From: an uncultured Sphingopyxis sp.
GTDB lineage: Bacteria; Pseudomonadota; Alphaproteobacteria; Sphingomonadales; Sphingomonadaceae
Assembly (NCBI GenBank): GCA_937873425.1
Contig: CALMYE010000013.1
Coordinates: 38,229-102,228, forward strand
DNA length: 64,000 nt
Direction: 5' to 3'
Below, piece by piece: positions 51,327 through 59,956 of the stretch. Under the pieces are notes generated by a model, which saw nothing but the letters and a program-made list of their open reading frames with translations, was not told the DNA's origin and ran no database searches. The first letter of the stretch is position 1. The number at the start of each line of letters is the position of its first letter. The position numbers were made by a program, and so were the translations under genes.

Positions 51327-52556
51327 TCAGGCGATCTGGTCGAGCGGCATGCCGCAGGCGGCGGCGATCGAGCGGTGGACGCCGTGCAGCGCCGGCTCGT
51401 TCGCGCCGAGCACGACATGGAAATCGTCGGGCGCGGTCAGCAGGTTGGCATAGCCGCTGCTCGCGACGCGATAATCCTCGGTCTGCACCACCGTCGCGGT
51501 CGCGTCATAGGCCATCTCGCACATCGCGCGATGCTCCTCGCTCTCGATGCCGAAGGGGGCATAGACCGCGAACTGGCAGAACATCCTGCCCGCCCCGTCG
51601 GGAAACAGGCGGAAGACCTGCGTAAAATAGACGCCCGGCGTCACCGCGCCGAAAAAGACGACGGTGTTGGGGAACAGATAATGCACCCCGCCATAGTCGG
51701 TCTCGGGCCATTCGCTCTCCTCCTTGCCGACGAGATTGCCGATCGACAGGTCGGGAAAGCTGACGCGATGATGGCGGCCGATCGGCTCGTAGACGTTGCG
51801 GTCGCTGTAATGCGTCCCGCCGATCGTCGAGGCGTGGAGCATCTTGAAATGATAGCCTTCGCCATAGGTGTCGAGCGCGAATTTCCAGTTGGAATCGGCG
51901 GTGAGGATGCCTTTCTTCACCGGCTCCGCGCGGTGCAGTTCGAGCTGCGCGAGCACCGGGCCGAAGTCGCCGAGATGCGCCGCGGCGTCGATCGGCTCGC
52001 CGCCCGGGTCGGCGCGCACGAAGATCAGGCCGAGATGCTCGGCGCAGGGCAGGGCGATCAGGTTGCGGGCGCCGATCTCGCAGCCCGCGAAGCCCTCCTT
52101 GCCCGGCTGGCCGACGAGGGTGCCGGCGGGATCGAAGGTCCAGGCGTGGAAGGGGCAGACGATGCGCGGCCGCGATCCGCGCCACGGTTCGCTTTCCTCG
52201 ACCAGCTTGGCGCCGCGGTGCATGCACATGTTGAGGAAGGCGCGGGCGACGCCGTCCTTGCCGCGCGTGACGAGGATCGACGGGCCGACCGAATCGAAGA
52301 CGAGGCAGTCGCCCGCCTCGGGAATGTCGCCCGACAGCCCCGCGACGACCGGCTCGCTGCGGAAGATATGCGCCATCTCGGCCGCGTGGCGCGCCTCGCC
52401 GGTGTAGATCGACTTGTGCAGCGGCAGCGGCGCCTCCGCCCGGTCGGTGCGGTTCTCTGCGACGATCGCGACCAGCTTGCGCAGTCCGGCGCGCGCGTTG
52501 CGCTTGCGGACGGCGAACCAGTCCTTCGGCACGATCTGCGGATCGGACTCGGCCAT
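51327..52556 (-). CDS. Rieske non-haem iron oxygenase, catalytic subunit (second)
   Basis: The 409-residue protein has Rieske ligands C111-x-H113 and C134-x2-H137 (MCMHRGAK, VCPFHAWTF). The C-terminal iron site includes NWKFALDTYGEGYHFKMLH. It differs strongly from the adjoining enzyme, so it is unlikely to be a simple duplicate. The two may act on successive intermediates or form a mixed oxygenase. The gene is divergent from a VOC protein across about 100 bases. Confidence 0.88.
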   Translation of the reverse strand: MAESDPQIVPKDWFAVRKRNARAGLRKLVAIVAENRTDRAEAPLPLHKSIYTGEARHAAEMAHIFRSEPVVAGLSGDIPEAGDCLVFDSVGPSILVTRGKDGVARAFLNMCMHRGAKLVEESEPWRGSRPRIVCPFHAWTFDPAGTLVGQPGKEGFAGCEIGARNLIALPCAEHLGLIFVRADPGGEPIDAAAHLGDFGPVLAQLELHRAEPVKKGILTADSNWKFALDTYGEGYHFKMLHASTIGGTHYSDRNVYEPIGRHHRVSFPDLSIGNLVGKEESEWPETDYGGVHYLFPNTVVFFGAVTPGVYFTQVFRLFPDGAGRMFCQFAVYAPFGIESEEHRAMCEMAYDATATVVQTEDYRVASSGYANLLTAPDDFHVVLGANEPALHGVHRSIAAACGMPLDQIA

Positions 52557-52655
52557 GGCACTCCCTCACATTTTGCCCAGTATGACTCCGGGTCCCGAAG
52601 GGCTTATCGCACAAAGCCCGGCGCTTGTGCGCTATCGCTTTTGAGGGGGAGACCC

Positions 52656-53192
52656 ATGCCCGGACCCGGAACGCTCGCATCGCTCGGCGACATCATGCAG
52701 CTCGCCTATGTGCCGTCGGATTTCGACGCGGCGGTGAAGCACTGGACCGAAGTCATGGGCGCCGGCCCCTTCTTCCTGCTGCCGAACATGTCGCTTCCCG
52801 GCGGGCGCTATCGCGGCGAGCCGAGCGACCCCGTCTTCACCATGGCCCTGGGCTATTGGGGCGACATGCAGATCGAGCTGATCCGGCCGGAGAATGACGC
52901 GCCGTCGCTCTATCGCGGCGACTATGGCGTCACCGACCGGCTGCACCATGTCTGCATCCTCGTCGCGTCGATCGCCGAGGCGCGGGCGCGCTGCGCGGCG
53001 GTGGGCGCGGAGATCGTCTTCGAGGCACCGGTTGGGGACAGCGGCGGGGTGATCTACGCCGATCCCGGCACGGGGCCGGGCAATCTGGTCGAGCTGCTCG
53101 AACCGCAGCCCGGCACGCGCGAATTGTTCGCGATGATGCGCGACGCGGCGAAGGGCTGGGACGGCAGCGAACCGCTGCGCAGCCTGGGCTAG
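52656..53192 (+). CDS. VOC-family (glyoxalase/dioxygenase superfamily) protein
   Basis: The 178-residue protein starts behind GAGGGGGAG. Its two beta-alpha-beta modules read QLAYVPSDFDAAVKHWTEVMGAGPFF and LHHVCILVASIAEARARCAAVGAEIVFEA, with NLVELLEP at the end; histidine and glutamate metal ligands are plausible. The family includes epimerases, lyases and extradiol dioxygenases. Its gene shares bases with the convergent LuxR gene at the stop. The substrate is unknown. Confidence 0.8.
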   Translation: MPGPGTLASLGDIMQLAYVPSDFDAAVKHWTEVMGAGPFFLLPNMSLPGGRYRGEPSDPVFTMALGYWGDMQIELIRPENDAPSLYRGDYGVTDRLHHVCILVASIAEARARCAAVGAEIVFEAPVGDSGGVIYADPGTGPGNLVELLEPQPGTRELFAMMRDAAKGWDGSEPLRSLG

Positions 53193-54055
53193 CTGTTCGC
53201 CCCCAGATAGCCCAGCTGCCCCGCCTTGAAGATCGTCTGCGCGCGGTTGACCGAGTTCAGCTTCTCGCCCGCGCGGTGGACGTGATAGCGCACCGTCGCG
53301 TGGCTCAGCGAGATGATCATGCCGATCTCGCGGTCGGTCTTGCCGATCGCCGCCCAGCGCAGGCATTCGACCTCGCGCTTCGACAGCTCGCAGTCCGACG
53401 GGATGCGCCGCTTCGTCCGCATCGCCGAGGCATAGCCCGCAATGAAGCGCCGCGTCGCCGCACCGAGGATATGGCCGATCGCGGCGAACTGGTCGGTGAG
53501 GTCGGTGATCGCATGATCCATCGGATGATAGCTGTTGGCCGAAATCTGGCCGAAGGGCAGATGGACCGGCACGACGATCGCCGCCTTGTAGCGATCGTTC
53601 GCGGCGAAATAGCGCGAGAGGTCGATGTCGTCGAGATAGGGGTTGGGGTTGGCGGTGCGGAACCCCTCGCCGTTGCACCAGAAAGGCTCGCTTTCATAGC
53701 GGCACGAGCGCGGCAGCGGCGAATGGAGCGCGAGCCGGTGATCCTCCCACCAGCGCTCGCCGTCGCCGAGCCAGCCGAAGAGGTCGGCGGCGAGCACCGC
53801 GCCGTCGGCGTCGACCATCGTTTCCTTGGACGCGATATCGTCGCACAGCGCCGCGCGCAGGCCGTGTGCGGCGGCAAAATCGCGCAGCGCGACCGCCGCG
53901 CCGTGGATATCCTCCACGCAGCGGACGGTGACCGCTTCGACGAGCGCCCGCGTGGCCATCGGGGGTGCGAACCCGTCGTTCGGCAGTCTGGCTGCCTTCT
54001 CTCCCATGGCCGGGATTATTTCACACCGGGGGGCAGGTCGCAATGCATGTGTCAT
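53189..54055 (-). CDS. LuxR-type transcription regulator
   Basis: The 288-residue protein has a C-terminal GerE/LuxR helix-turn-helix (LSKREVECLRWAAIGKTDREIGMIISLSHATVRYHVHRAGEKL, about 222-270). The N-terminal sensor region contains WWEDHRLALHSPLPRSCRYESEPFW. The frame starts with ATG at 54055, overlapping the stop of the acyl-CoA dehydrogenase gene (ATGA); an internal ATG at 54007 is an alternative. It is the last gene of the long minus-strand catabolic array and probably regulates it. No LuxI-type synthase is nearby. Confidence 0.82.
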   Translation of the reverse strand: MTHALRPAPRCEIIPAMGEKAARLPNDGFAPPMATRALVEAVTVRCVEDIHGAAVALRDFAAAHGLRAALCDDIASKETMVDADGAVLAADLFGWLGDGERWWEDHRLALHSPLPRSCRYESEPFWCNGEGFRTANPNPYLDDIDLSRYFAANDRYKAAIVVPVHLPFGQISANSYHPMDHAITDLTDQFAAIGHILGAATRRFIAGYASAMRTKRRIPSDCELSKREVECLRWAAIGKTDREIGMIISLSHATVRYHVHRAGEKLNSVNRAQTIFKAGQLGYLGANS

Positions 54056-55260
54056 AGGCGCAGCACCGTCTTGGCTATGATGTTCTTCTGAACCTCGCTC
54101 GACCCGCCGAACACCGTCCAGGCGCGGCTGTTCAGATAGCGGGCGGCGGCGAGCTGGGCGTCGGCGTCGCCGACCGGCGGCGGCGCGGCATTGCCGTAGA
54201 GCGGGCGGACGGTCGGCAGTTGTAGCCCGTCATAGCCGTGCAGGTCCATCGCCAGGCCGTCGATCCGCTGGTGCAGCTCCGACGAGATCAGCTTGACCAG
54301 CGAGGTCTGCGGCCCCGCCGGGCGTCCCCTGGCGATGTCGGCGAGGATGCGCAGCTCGGTGGTTTCGAGCGCTTCGGCCTCGAGCCGCAGCCGCGCGATC
54401 CGCGTCGCGATCTGGATATCGCCGGCGAGCGCGCCGTTATGCCCGCTCGGCGCGATGCCTGCGAGCTCCTCCAGATGGTCGATCGCGCGGATCAGCCGCG
54501 GCGCGTGGAACGATCCGCCGCGCTCGTTTTCGAGCAGGAATTTGGCGATCGTCCAGCCCTGGCCCTCTTCGCCGATGCGATTGTCCACCGACGTGCGCGC
54601 GCCGTCGAGGAAGACCTGGTTGACTTCGTGATCGCCGGCCATGGTGATGATCGGGGTGACGGTGACGCCGGGCTGGTCCATCGGCACGAGCAGGAAGCTG
54701 ATCCCCGCCTGTTTCTTCACCTCGCCGTCGGTGCGGACGAGGCAGAAGATCCAGTTGGCGTGGTGGGCGTGGGTGGTCCAGATCTTCGACCCGTCGACGA
54801 CATAGTCGTCGCCGTCGCGCCGCGCGCGGGTGCGGAGCGAGGCGAGGTCGGAGCCGCTTTGCGGTTCGGAATAGCCCTGGCACCAATAATCGGTCCCGGC
54901 GCGGATGCCGGGAAGGAAGCGGTCCTTCTGCTCCTGCGTGCCGAAGGCGCAGATCACCGGGCCGACGAGCCGCAGGCCGAGCACCGACAGCGCCGGCGCA
55001 CCCGCGACCGCGCATTCCTTTTCGAAGATATAGCGCTGCATCGGCGTCCAGCCGGTGCCGCCGCAATCCTCGGGCCAGTGATAGGCGACCCAGCCCTTGT
55101 CGTGGAGGATGCGGTGCCAGACGAGGCCGATGTCGGGCTCGACGAAGACGCCAGGCGTGCGCCGCGCCCCGTCGCGGACATGGGCGGGAAGCGAGGTGCG
55201 CAGGAAGTCGCGCACCTCCTCGCGAAAATCCAGCTCGTCTTTGGAAAGGTCGATATCCAT
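54052..55260 (-). CDS. Acyl-CoA dehydrogenase (larger partner)
   Basis: About 402 residues begin at the ATG at 55260 (MDIDLSKDELDFREEVRDFL); the open frame further upstream is a shadow of the thiolase gene. Family motifs are GYSEPQSGSDLASLRTRA, KIWTTHAHHANWIFCLVRTD and the C-terminal SRAWTVFGGSSEVQKNIIAKTVL. With the shorter dehydrogenase at 56.8-57.9 kb it resembles the alpha2-beta2 acyl-CoA dehydrogenases of steroid side-chain degradation, where each chain contributes part of the FAD and substrate site. The pairing is inferred from gene context. Confidence 0.88.
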   Translation of the reverse strand: MDIDLSKDELDFREEVRDFLRTSLPAHVRDGARRTPGVFVEPDIGLVWHRILHDKGWVAYHWPEDCGGTGWTPMQRYIFEKECAVAGAPALSVLGLRLVGPVICAFGTQEQKDRFLPGIRAGTDYWCQGYSEPQSGSDLASLRTRARRDGDDYVVDGSKIWTTHAHHANWIFCLVRTDGEVKKQAGISFLLVPMDQPGVTVTPIITMAGDHEVNQVFLDGARTSVDNRIGEEGQGWTIAKFLLENERGGSFHAPRLIRAIDHLEELAGIAPSGHNGALAGDIQIATRIARLRLEAEALETTELRILADIARGRPAGPQTSLVKLISSELHQRIDGLAMDLHGYDGLQLPTVRPLYGNAAPPPVGDADAQLAAARYLNSRAWTVFGGSSEVQKNIIAKTVLRL

Positions 55261-55267
55261 GATTCTG

Positions 55268-56416
55268 CTAGCGTTCGAGGATCGCCACCGCCGACAGGCC
55301 GGGCGCTCCATAGACATGACTATAGCCCACCCTGGGGCCGTTCGGCACCTGCCGCGCGCCGCCGCGGCCGCGCAGCTGCACCATATTCTCATAGACCTGC
55401 CGCAGGCCCGACGCGCCGATCGGCTCGCCGCAGGCGAGGCAGCCGCCGTCGGTGTTGACCGGCATCCGCCCGCCGATCTCGCTCCAGCCCTCGGCGAGCC
55501 ATTGCTCCTGCTCGCCGTCGGCGCAAAAGCCGTTTTCGGCCATGTGCATGATCTCGGCGCCGCTTTCGGTGTCCTGCAACTGCGCGACCGAGACGTCCCC
55601 GGGACCGATGCCCGCCATTTCGAAGGCGGCGCGGCTGGCGATCTCGGTCGGCTTGCCGCCGCCGTTCACGCTGATCGACGGGGCGAACACCTCGAACGAT
55701 CCCTCGGGCCGGGTGCGGAAGGCGACGCTGGCGATCCGCACCGCGTCGGACCCCAGTTCGCGCACCTTCTTCGCGCTCGCCAGCACCAGCGCGACCGCGC
55801 CCTCGGCGGGCGAACAGAACATATATTTGGTCAGCGGATCGTTGACGACCGGCGCGTTCAATATGGTGTCGAGATCGACCGGCGAGCGCCGCCAGGCATG
55901 GTCGCACAGCGCGCCGTTGCGGAACGCCTTTTCGGCGACCAGACCCAAGGTCCGCCGGCTGATGCCGTGGAGCGCCATATAGCGCTGGATCTTCAGGGCG
56001 AAGAATTGCGTGGTCAGCATCATCCCCGTCTCGCCATACCAGTCGGGCAGGCCGTAATCGGCGGGTTTCGCGTTGAAGGCGCCGCGCGGATGCTTGTCGA
56101 AGCCGACCGCGAGCGCGATGTCGCACGCCCCCGCTGCGATCGCGTTGCGCGCCGCCGTCAGCGCGCTGCCCCCGGTCGCGCAGCCGTTGGCGACGTTGAT
56201 GAAGGGCACGCTCGTCAGGCCGAGCTCGTTGACCATGATGTCGGCCGACCCCGCGGCAGCCGAGCCGCCATAGGCGAATTCGACGTCGCCCCATTCGATC
56301 CCGGCGTCCTTCAGCGCCTCGCGCACCGCGAACACGCCCTGATCGCGGCCCGAGCGGCCGTCGGTGCGGCCGAACGGGTGGATGCCCGCGCCGATGATAT
56401 GGACGTCGTCGTTCAT
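55268..56416 (-). CDS. SCP2-type thiolase / lipid-transfer-like protein
   Basis: The 382-residue thiolase-fold protein begins MNDDVHIIGAGIHPFGRTDG at the ATG at 56416. It has the NVANGCATGGSAL motif, with C79 at the usual nucleophile position, and C-terminal GGCLACGEPIGASGLRQVYE and NVHVYGAPG-like GYSHVYGAPGLSA. Related proteins act as thiolases or retro-aldolases together with a DUF35 partner, and a DUF35 gene is immediately upstream with an ATGA overlap. It is likely to release a short-chain acyl-CoA or ketone from the substrate side chain. Confidence 0.88.
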   Translation of the reverse strand: MNDDVHIIGAGIHPFGRTDGRSGRDQGVFAVREALKDAGIEWGDVEFAYGGSAAAGSADIMVNELGLTSVPFINVANGCATGGSALTAARNAIAAGACDIALAVGFDKHPRGAFNAKPADYGLPDWYGETGMMLTTQFFALKIQRYMALHGISRRTLGLVAEKAFRNGALCDHAWRRSPVDLDTILNAPVVNDPLTKYMFCSPAEGAVALVLASAKKVRELGSDAVRIASVAFRTRPEGSFEVFAPSISVNGGGKPTEIASRAAFEMAGIGPGDVSVAQLQDTESGAEIMHMAENGFCADGEQEQWLAEGWSEIGGRMPVNTDGGCLACGEPIGASGLRQVYENMVQLRGRGGARQVPNGPRVGYSHVYGAPGLSAVAILER

Positions 56417-56805
56417 GGCTCGCGCTCCGGCCGGAAGGCATAGGTCGCCCGCCGCTCGTCGAAGGGGACGACGGCGAAGGTCATCGGCATGCCGATGACG
56501 AGGTCGGCGGGCTCGGCTTCGACGATGCGCGTCTCGACGATCACCTCGCCGGGCAGCTCGACATAGCCGATCAGGAAAGGCCGGAAGGGCTGCGGGCCGC
56601 TGTAGGGCTCCTTGGGCTCGAACCCCTGCGTCGTCCACGACCAGAGCGTGCCGCGCCGCGACAGCGCGACCGGCTCGACCGTCGCGGCGGCGTCGCCGTC
56701 GGGCACGGGAAAGACGATCTCGCCGTCTTCCCGGCGCCCGCCGATCAGCCGCGGTTCGGGCTCGTCGGTCCACAGGCCCGGCGCGATGGGGGCGAGCGCG
56801 CTCAT
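56413..56805 (-). CDS. DUF35 OB-fold protein, partner of the thiolase
   Basis: The 130-residue protein has the OB-fold half of the DUF35 family (RGTLWSWTTQGFEPKEPYSGPQPFRPFLIGYVELPGEVIVETRIVE...GMPMTFAVVPF). The N-terminal rubredoxin-like zinc ribbon expected before it is reduced to LIGGRREDGEIVFP and contains no cysteines. Partners of this type stabilise SCP2-type thiolases and aldolases and help bind CoA substrates. The gene overlaps both neighbours by four bases. Confidence 0.83.
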   Translation of the reverse strand: MSALAPIAPGLWTDEPEPRLIGGRREDGEIVFPVPDGDAAATVEPVALSRRGTLWSWTTQGFEPKEPYSGPQPFRPFLIGYVELPGEVIVETRIVEAEPADLVIGMPMTFAVVPFDERRATYAFRPEREP

Positions 56806-57863
56806 GCCGCCCTCGCATAGGCGGCGAGGCAATGGTCGCGGTCGCCGAAAAGCCGGTCGAGCAGCATCACGCGCTTCAACGCATGGCCGATCGCCAGCTC
56901 GTCGGTCTGGCCCATGCCGCCGTGCATCTGCACCGCCTCCAGCCCGATCCGCGTCGCCGCCTCGCCGACATAGGCCTTGGCGCCCGCGGCGAGGCGCGGC
57001 CAGTCCGCATCGCCGGCCGCGGCGTCCTGCATCGCGGTGCGCAGCATCATCGAGCGCGCCTGTTCGAGCGCGGCATGGCATTCGACGAGCCGGTGCTGGA
57101 TCGCCTGAAAGCTGCCGATCGCGGCGCCGAACTGCTGGCGCTCGCGGGCATAGGCGAGCGTGTCGTCGAACATCGTCTGCGCAAGGCCCAGCATCTCGGC
57201 GGCGGCGAGCAGGCGGACATCGCCGACGACGCGCGCGAATCCCGCGCGGGGCAGGTTCAGGATTTCGGCGCGCGCGCGGCGCAGGTCGAGCGTCGCGGCA
57301 TGCGACCCGTCGATGACCGGATAGTCGCGCCGCACGATAGCGTCACCATCGGGCGCGACCTTCGCCAGCTTGTCGTCCGCCACCGTGACCAGCAGAATGT
57401 CGGCGAGCGGCGCGCCGAGGACGAAGCTCTTGGCGCCGGAGACATGGCCGCCATCGGCCCCGGTCGTGGCCGCTTCGGTTTCGTAGCGGCGCCCCGGCTC
57501 GGCAAAGGCCACCGCCGCGAAGCGCGTCCCGGCGAGCAAGTCCGCCACCAGCGCTTCGTCGCCCGCCGCCGCCGCGAGCCGGATCGGCAGCACGCCGTTT
57601 TCGAGCCAGGGGTCGATCGCGAGCCCCTTGCCGAGCGCTTCGGCGACGAGCGCGAGGTCGACCATCGTCCCGCCCATGCCGCCCATCGCCTCCGGCGCCG
57701 CGAGCGCGAGCAGGCCGAGATCGGCGAGCTCGCGCCAGCGCGCGCGCGAATAGCCGCCCGGCTCGCGGCGCATCGCGTGGCGCGCGGCGATGTCGACCGG
57801 CCCCAGAAAGCGCCCGATCGATTCGCGCGCGAGCAACTGGCCTTCGTCGAGATCGAAGTTCAT
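56802..57863 (-). CDS. Acyl-CoA dehydrogenase (smaller partner)
   Basis: The 353 residues begin MNFDLDEGQLLARESIGRFL at the ATG at 57863. It is shorter and more divergent than usual, with few conserved substrate-site residues. The C-terminal segment with RERQQFGAAIGSFQAIQHRLVE and AVQMHGGMGQTDELAIGHALKR is typical. Such chains form heterotetramers with a longer dehydrogenase, here probably the one at 54.1-55.3 kb. It overlaps the P450 gene upstream. Confidence 0.86.
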   Translation of the reverse strand: MNFDLDEGQLLARESIGRFLGPVDIAARHAMRREPGGYSRARWRELADLGLLALAAPEAMGGMGGTMVDLALVAEALGKGLAIDPWLENGVLPIRLAAAAGDEALVADLLAGTRFAAVAFAEPGRRYETEAATTGADGGHVSGAKSFVLGAPLADILLVTVADDKLAKVAPDGDAIVRRDYPVIDGSHAATLDLRRARAEILNLPRAGFARVVGDVRLLAAAEMLGLAQTMFDDTLAYARERQQFGAAIGSFQAIQHRLVECHAALEQARSMMLRTAMQDAAAGDADWPRLAAGAKAYVGEAATRIGLEAVQMHGGMGQTDELAIGHALKRVMLLDRLFGDRDHCLAAYARAA

Positions 57864-59104
57864 GCGCGGCGCCGGAAGCTGATCGGCAGGGTGGTCAGCC
57901 CGCGCAGCAGCATGTTCGGCGGCCAGCTCGGCACATGGCCGTCGGCGACGCGGAAACCGGTCAGGCGCTTCAGCAGCTCGGTATAGGCGACCGCCATTTC
58001 CTTGCGGCTCAGCATGTTGCCGACGCACATATGGATGCCCTTGCCGAAAGCGAGATGGCTGCGCGCATTGGCGCGCGCGATGTCGAAGCGGTCGGGGTCG
58101 GGATATTTGGCGGGATCGCGGTTCGCGGCGGCGTAGCGCAGCTGCACCATCGCGCCCTTCGGGATGGCGACGCCGCCGAGTTCGCTATCCTTCAGCACCA
58201 TGCGCCACATGCCCGCGGTCGGACTTTCGATGCGCAGCACCTCCTCGACGAGATTGAGGATCGCGCGCTCGTCGCCGGCATCGACCGCGGCGACCGCCTT
58301 CGCCATCTGGTCCGGGTTCTCGATGAGCTGGAGCAGCCCGCCCGCAAGCGCCGAGGTCGTCGTTTCGTTCCCGGCGACCATCAGCTGCTGCATGATCGAC
58401 AGGATTTCCGCGTCCTCGAGCGGGCGCTCGCCGTCGACTTCGGCATGGACGAGGTCGGACAGCAGATCCTCGGTGCGCGCCGCGCGCCGTTCGTCGATCT
58501 TCGCCTTCACATAATGCTGGAATTCGACGACCTCGCGCGCACATTCCAGCTCGCGCTCCTTGGGGATCATCCGGCCGAGCCGGTCGACGAAGGCGTCGGA
58601 CCAGCGCTTCACCCGGTCGAGGTCCTTCTCCATGCCGATCTGGCTCGCGATCATCGCGACGGGCAGCGGGATGGCGAAATCGCGCACGAAGTCGCATTCC
58701 CCCCGGTCGGCCATAGTCTCGATCAGCTCGACCACGACGCCGCGCATGTCCGCTTCGATCGCCGCGACGCGCTTCATCGAGAAGGCGAGGTTGACGAGCT
58801 TGCGGAAGCGCGTGTGGACCGGCGGGTCGGCGGTCAGCAGCGTATCGACCTGCGGCCAGCCCTCGGCCAGGATCGCCGCGACGTCGCCGTCCTCGGCCAT
58901 CGCGCCCGACAGCGTCGCCTGAAAATTGTTCGAGAAGGCGTCGACCTCGCCCGTTGCCTGCGCGCAAAGCTCATAGGACAGGACGAGGAACATGCCCTCC
59001 GACAGTTGCACGACCGGGCTTTTCGGCAGCCAGGCGCGATAATAGTCGAACGGGTCCGCGATGACCTGCGGATCGAAAAAGCTGTTTGCGGCGATGTCGT
59101 TCAC
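57860..59104 (-). CDS. Cytochrome P450
   Basis: The 414-residue soluble P450 has the oxygen-activation motif AGNETTT at 244-250, the ExxR pair E288 and R291, and the haem loop FGKGIHMCVG with C360 as thiolate ligand. Bacterial P450s of this length use a ferredoxin partner; none is encoded here. Lying in the same operon as the paired acyl-CoA dehydrogenases, DUF35 and thiolase, it could oxidise the terminal carbon of a side chain, as CYP125 does for sterols. The substrate is inference. Confidence 0.92.
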   Translation of the reverse strand: MNDIAANSFFDPQVIADPFDYYRAWLPKSPVVQLSEGMFLVLSYELCAQATGEVDAFSNNFQATLSGAMAEDGDVAAILAEGWPQVDTLLTADPPVHTRFRKLVNLAFSMKRVAAIEADMRGVVVELIETMADRGECDFVRDFAIPLPVAMIASQIGMEKDLDRVKRWSDAFVDRLGRMIPKERELECAREVVEFQHYVKAKIDERRAARTEDLLSDLVHAEVDGERPLEDAEILSIMQQLMVAGNETTTSALAGGLLQLIENPDQMAKAVAAVDAGDERAILNLVEEVLRIESPTAGMWRMVLKDSELGGVAIPKGAMVQLRYAAANRDPAKYPDPDRFDIARANARSHLAFGKGIHMCVGNMLSRKEMAVAYTELLKRLTGFRVADGHVPSWPPNMLLRGLTTLPISFRRRA

Positions 59105-59179
59105 GCGCCTCTTCCCTGAATCTTCTCTTTATGCGCCCGACTATATGCCCGCGCTCCGGGCGCGCGATGCTCAATTTCG

Positions 59180-59956
59180 TTAGGCGGCGGCGACATGGGC
59201 GAGCGCGTTGGCGATCAGGCGGCGGAGATGCGGATCGGCATAGGCGGCGGGACCGTCGCCGGGCTGGAGATAGACGAGCCGCCCCGCGCCGACCGGCTTC
59301 TCCCATGCGATCAGGTCGCTTTCGGGGCGGTGATTCCAGCCGGTGTTGCTGAACATGCGCCCCGCGACGGCCTCTGCCGCCGAATAGAAATTGCCCCTGA
59401 CGAAATCATGGTCGGCGCGCAGCAGCGGCGTCGCCGCGCCCCAGACCGGCGCGAGATAAAGCTCGTCGCACAGGGGAAAGCGCGGCGGCAGCCCCGCCGT
59501 CACCGGATGATCGGGGTCGATCACGACCGCGTCGTAGCGGACGTCGTGGAGATAGCCCGAGTCGAGATGCGCCTCGCCGTTCGCCTCGCCGGGCGCATAG
59601 AGGAAGCGCCCGCCGAGCATGTCGGCCCATTCGGGCCATTCGGCCCAGCCGGCAAGCGCATGGTGCATCGCGACCGCCCCGCGCCCCCGCGCGAAATGGC
59701 CGGGGATCGCGCGGCGGTAGGCCGGCGACGGCGGCCGCGTCGTCATCTTGCCGCTCGCGAAGCCGTAACCAGGCATGTCGTAGAAGAGGATCGCATCGGC
59801 CTCCTCGGCCGCGCCCGCGGCGACCGCCGCCTCGGCTTCCGGGTGGATCAGGTGCGTGACCGTCCAGCCGTCCAAACTTGCGAGCAGCCCCGCGAAGGCA
59901 TCGGCGTCATAGGGATGGCCGCCCGACAGGACGAGCAGGCGGCGCGCGGCGCTCAT
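59180..59956 (-). CDS. ThuA-like (trehalose utilisation/glutamine amidotransferase-like) protein
   Basis: The 258-residue protein, RRLLVLSGGHPYDADAFAGLL..., with FYDMPGYGF, GRGAVAMHHALAGWAEWPEWADMLGG and WNHRPESDLIAWEKPVGAGRLVYLQPGDGP, has the ThuA family layout. The role of ThuA-like proteins in degradation clusters is not known. The ATG overlaps the stop of the reductase upstream. Confidence 0.8.
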   Translation of the reverse strand: MSAARRLLVLSGGHPYDADAFAGLLASLDGWTVTHLIHPEAEAAVAAGAAEEADAILFYDMPGYGFASGKMTTRPPSPAYRRAIPGHFARGRGAVAMHHALAGWAEWPEWADMLGGRFLYAPGEANGEAHLDSGYLHDVRYDAVVIDPDHPVTAGLPPRFPLCDELYLAPVWGAATPLLRADHDFVRGNFYSAAEAVAGRMFSNTGWNHRPESDLIAWEKPVGAGRLVYLQPGDGPAAYADPHLRRLIANALAHVAAA

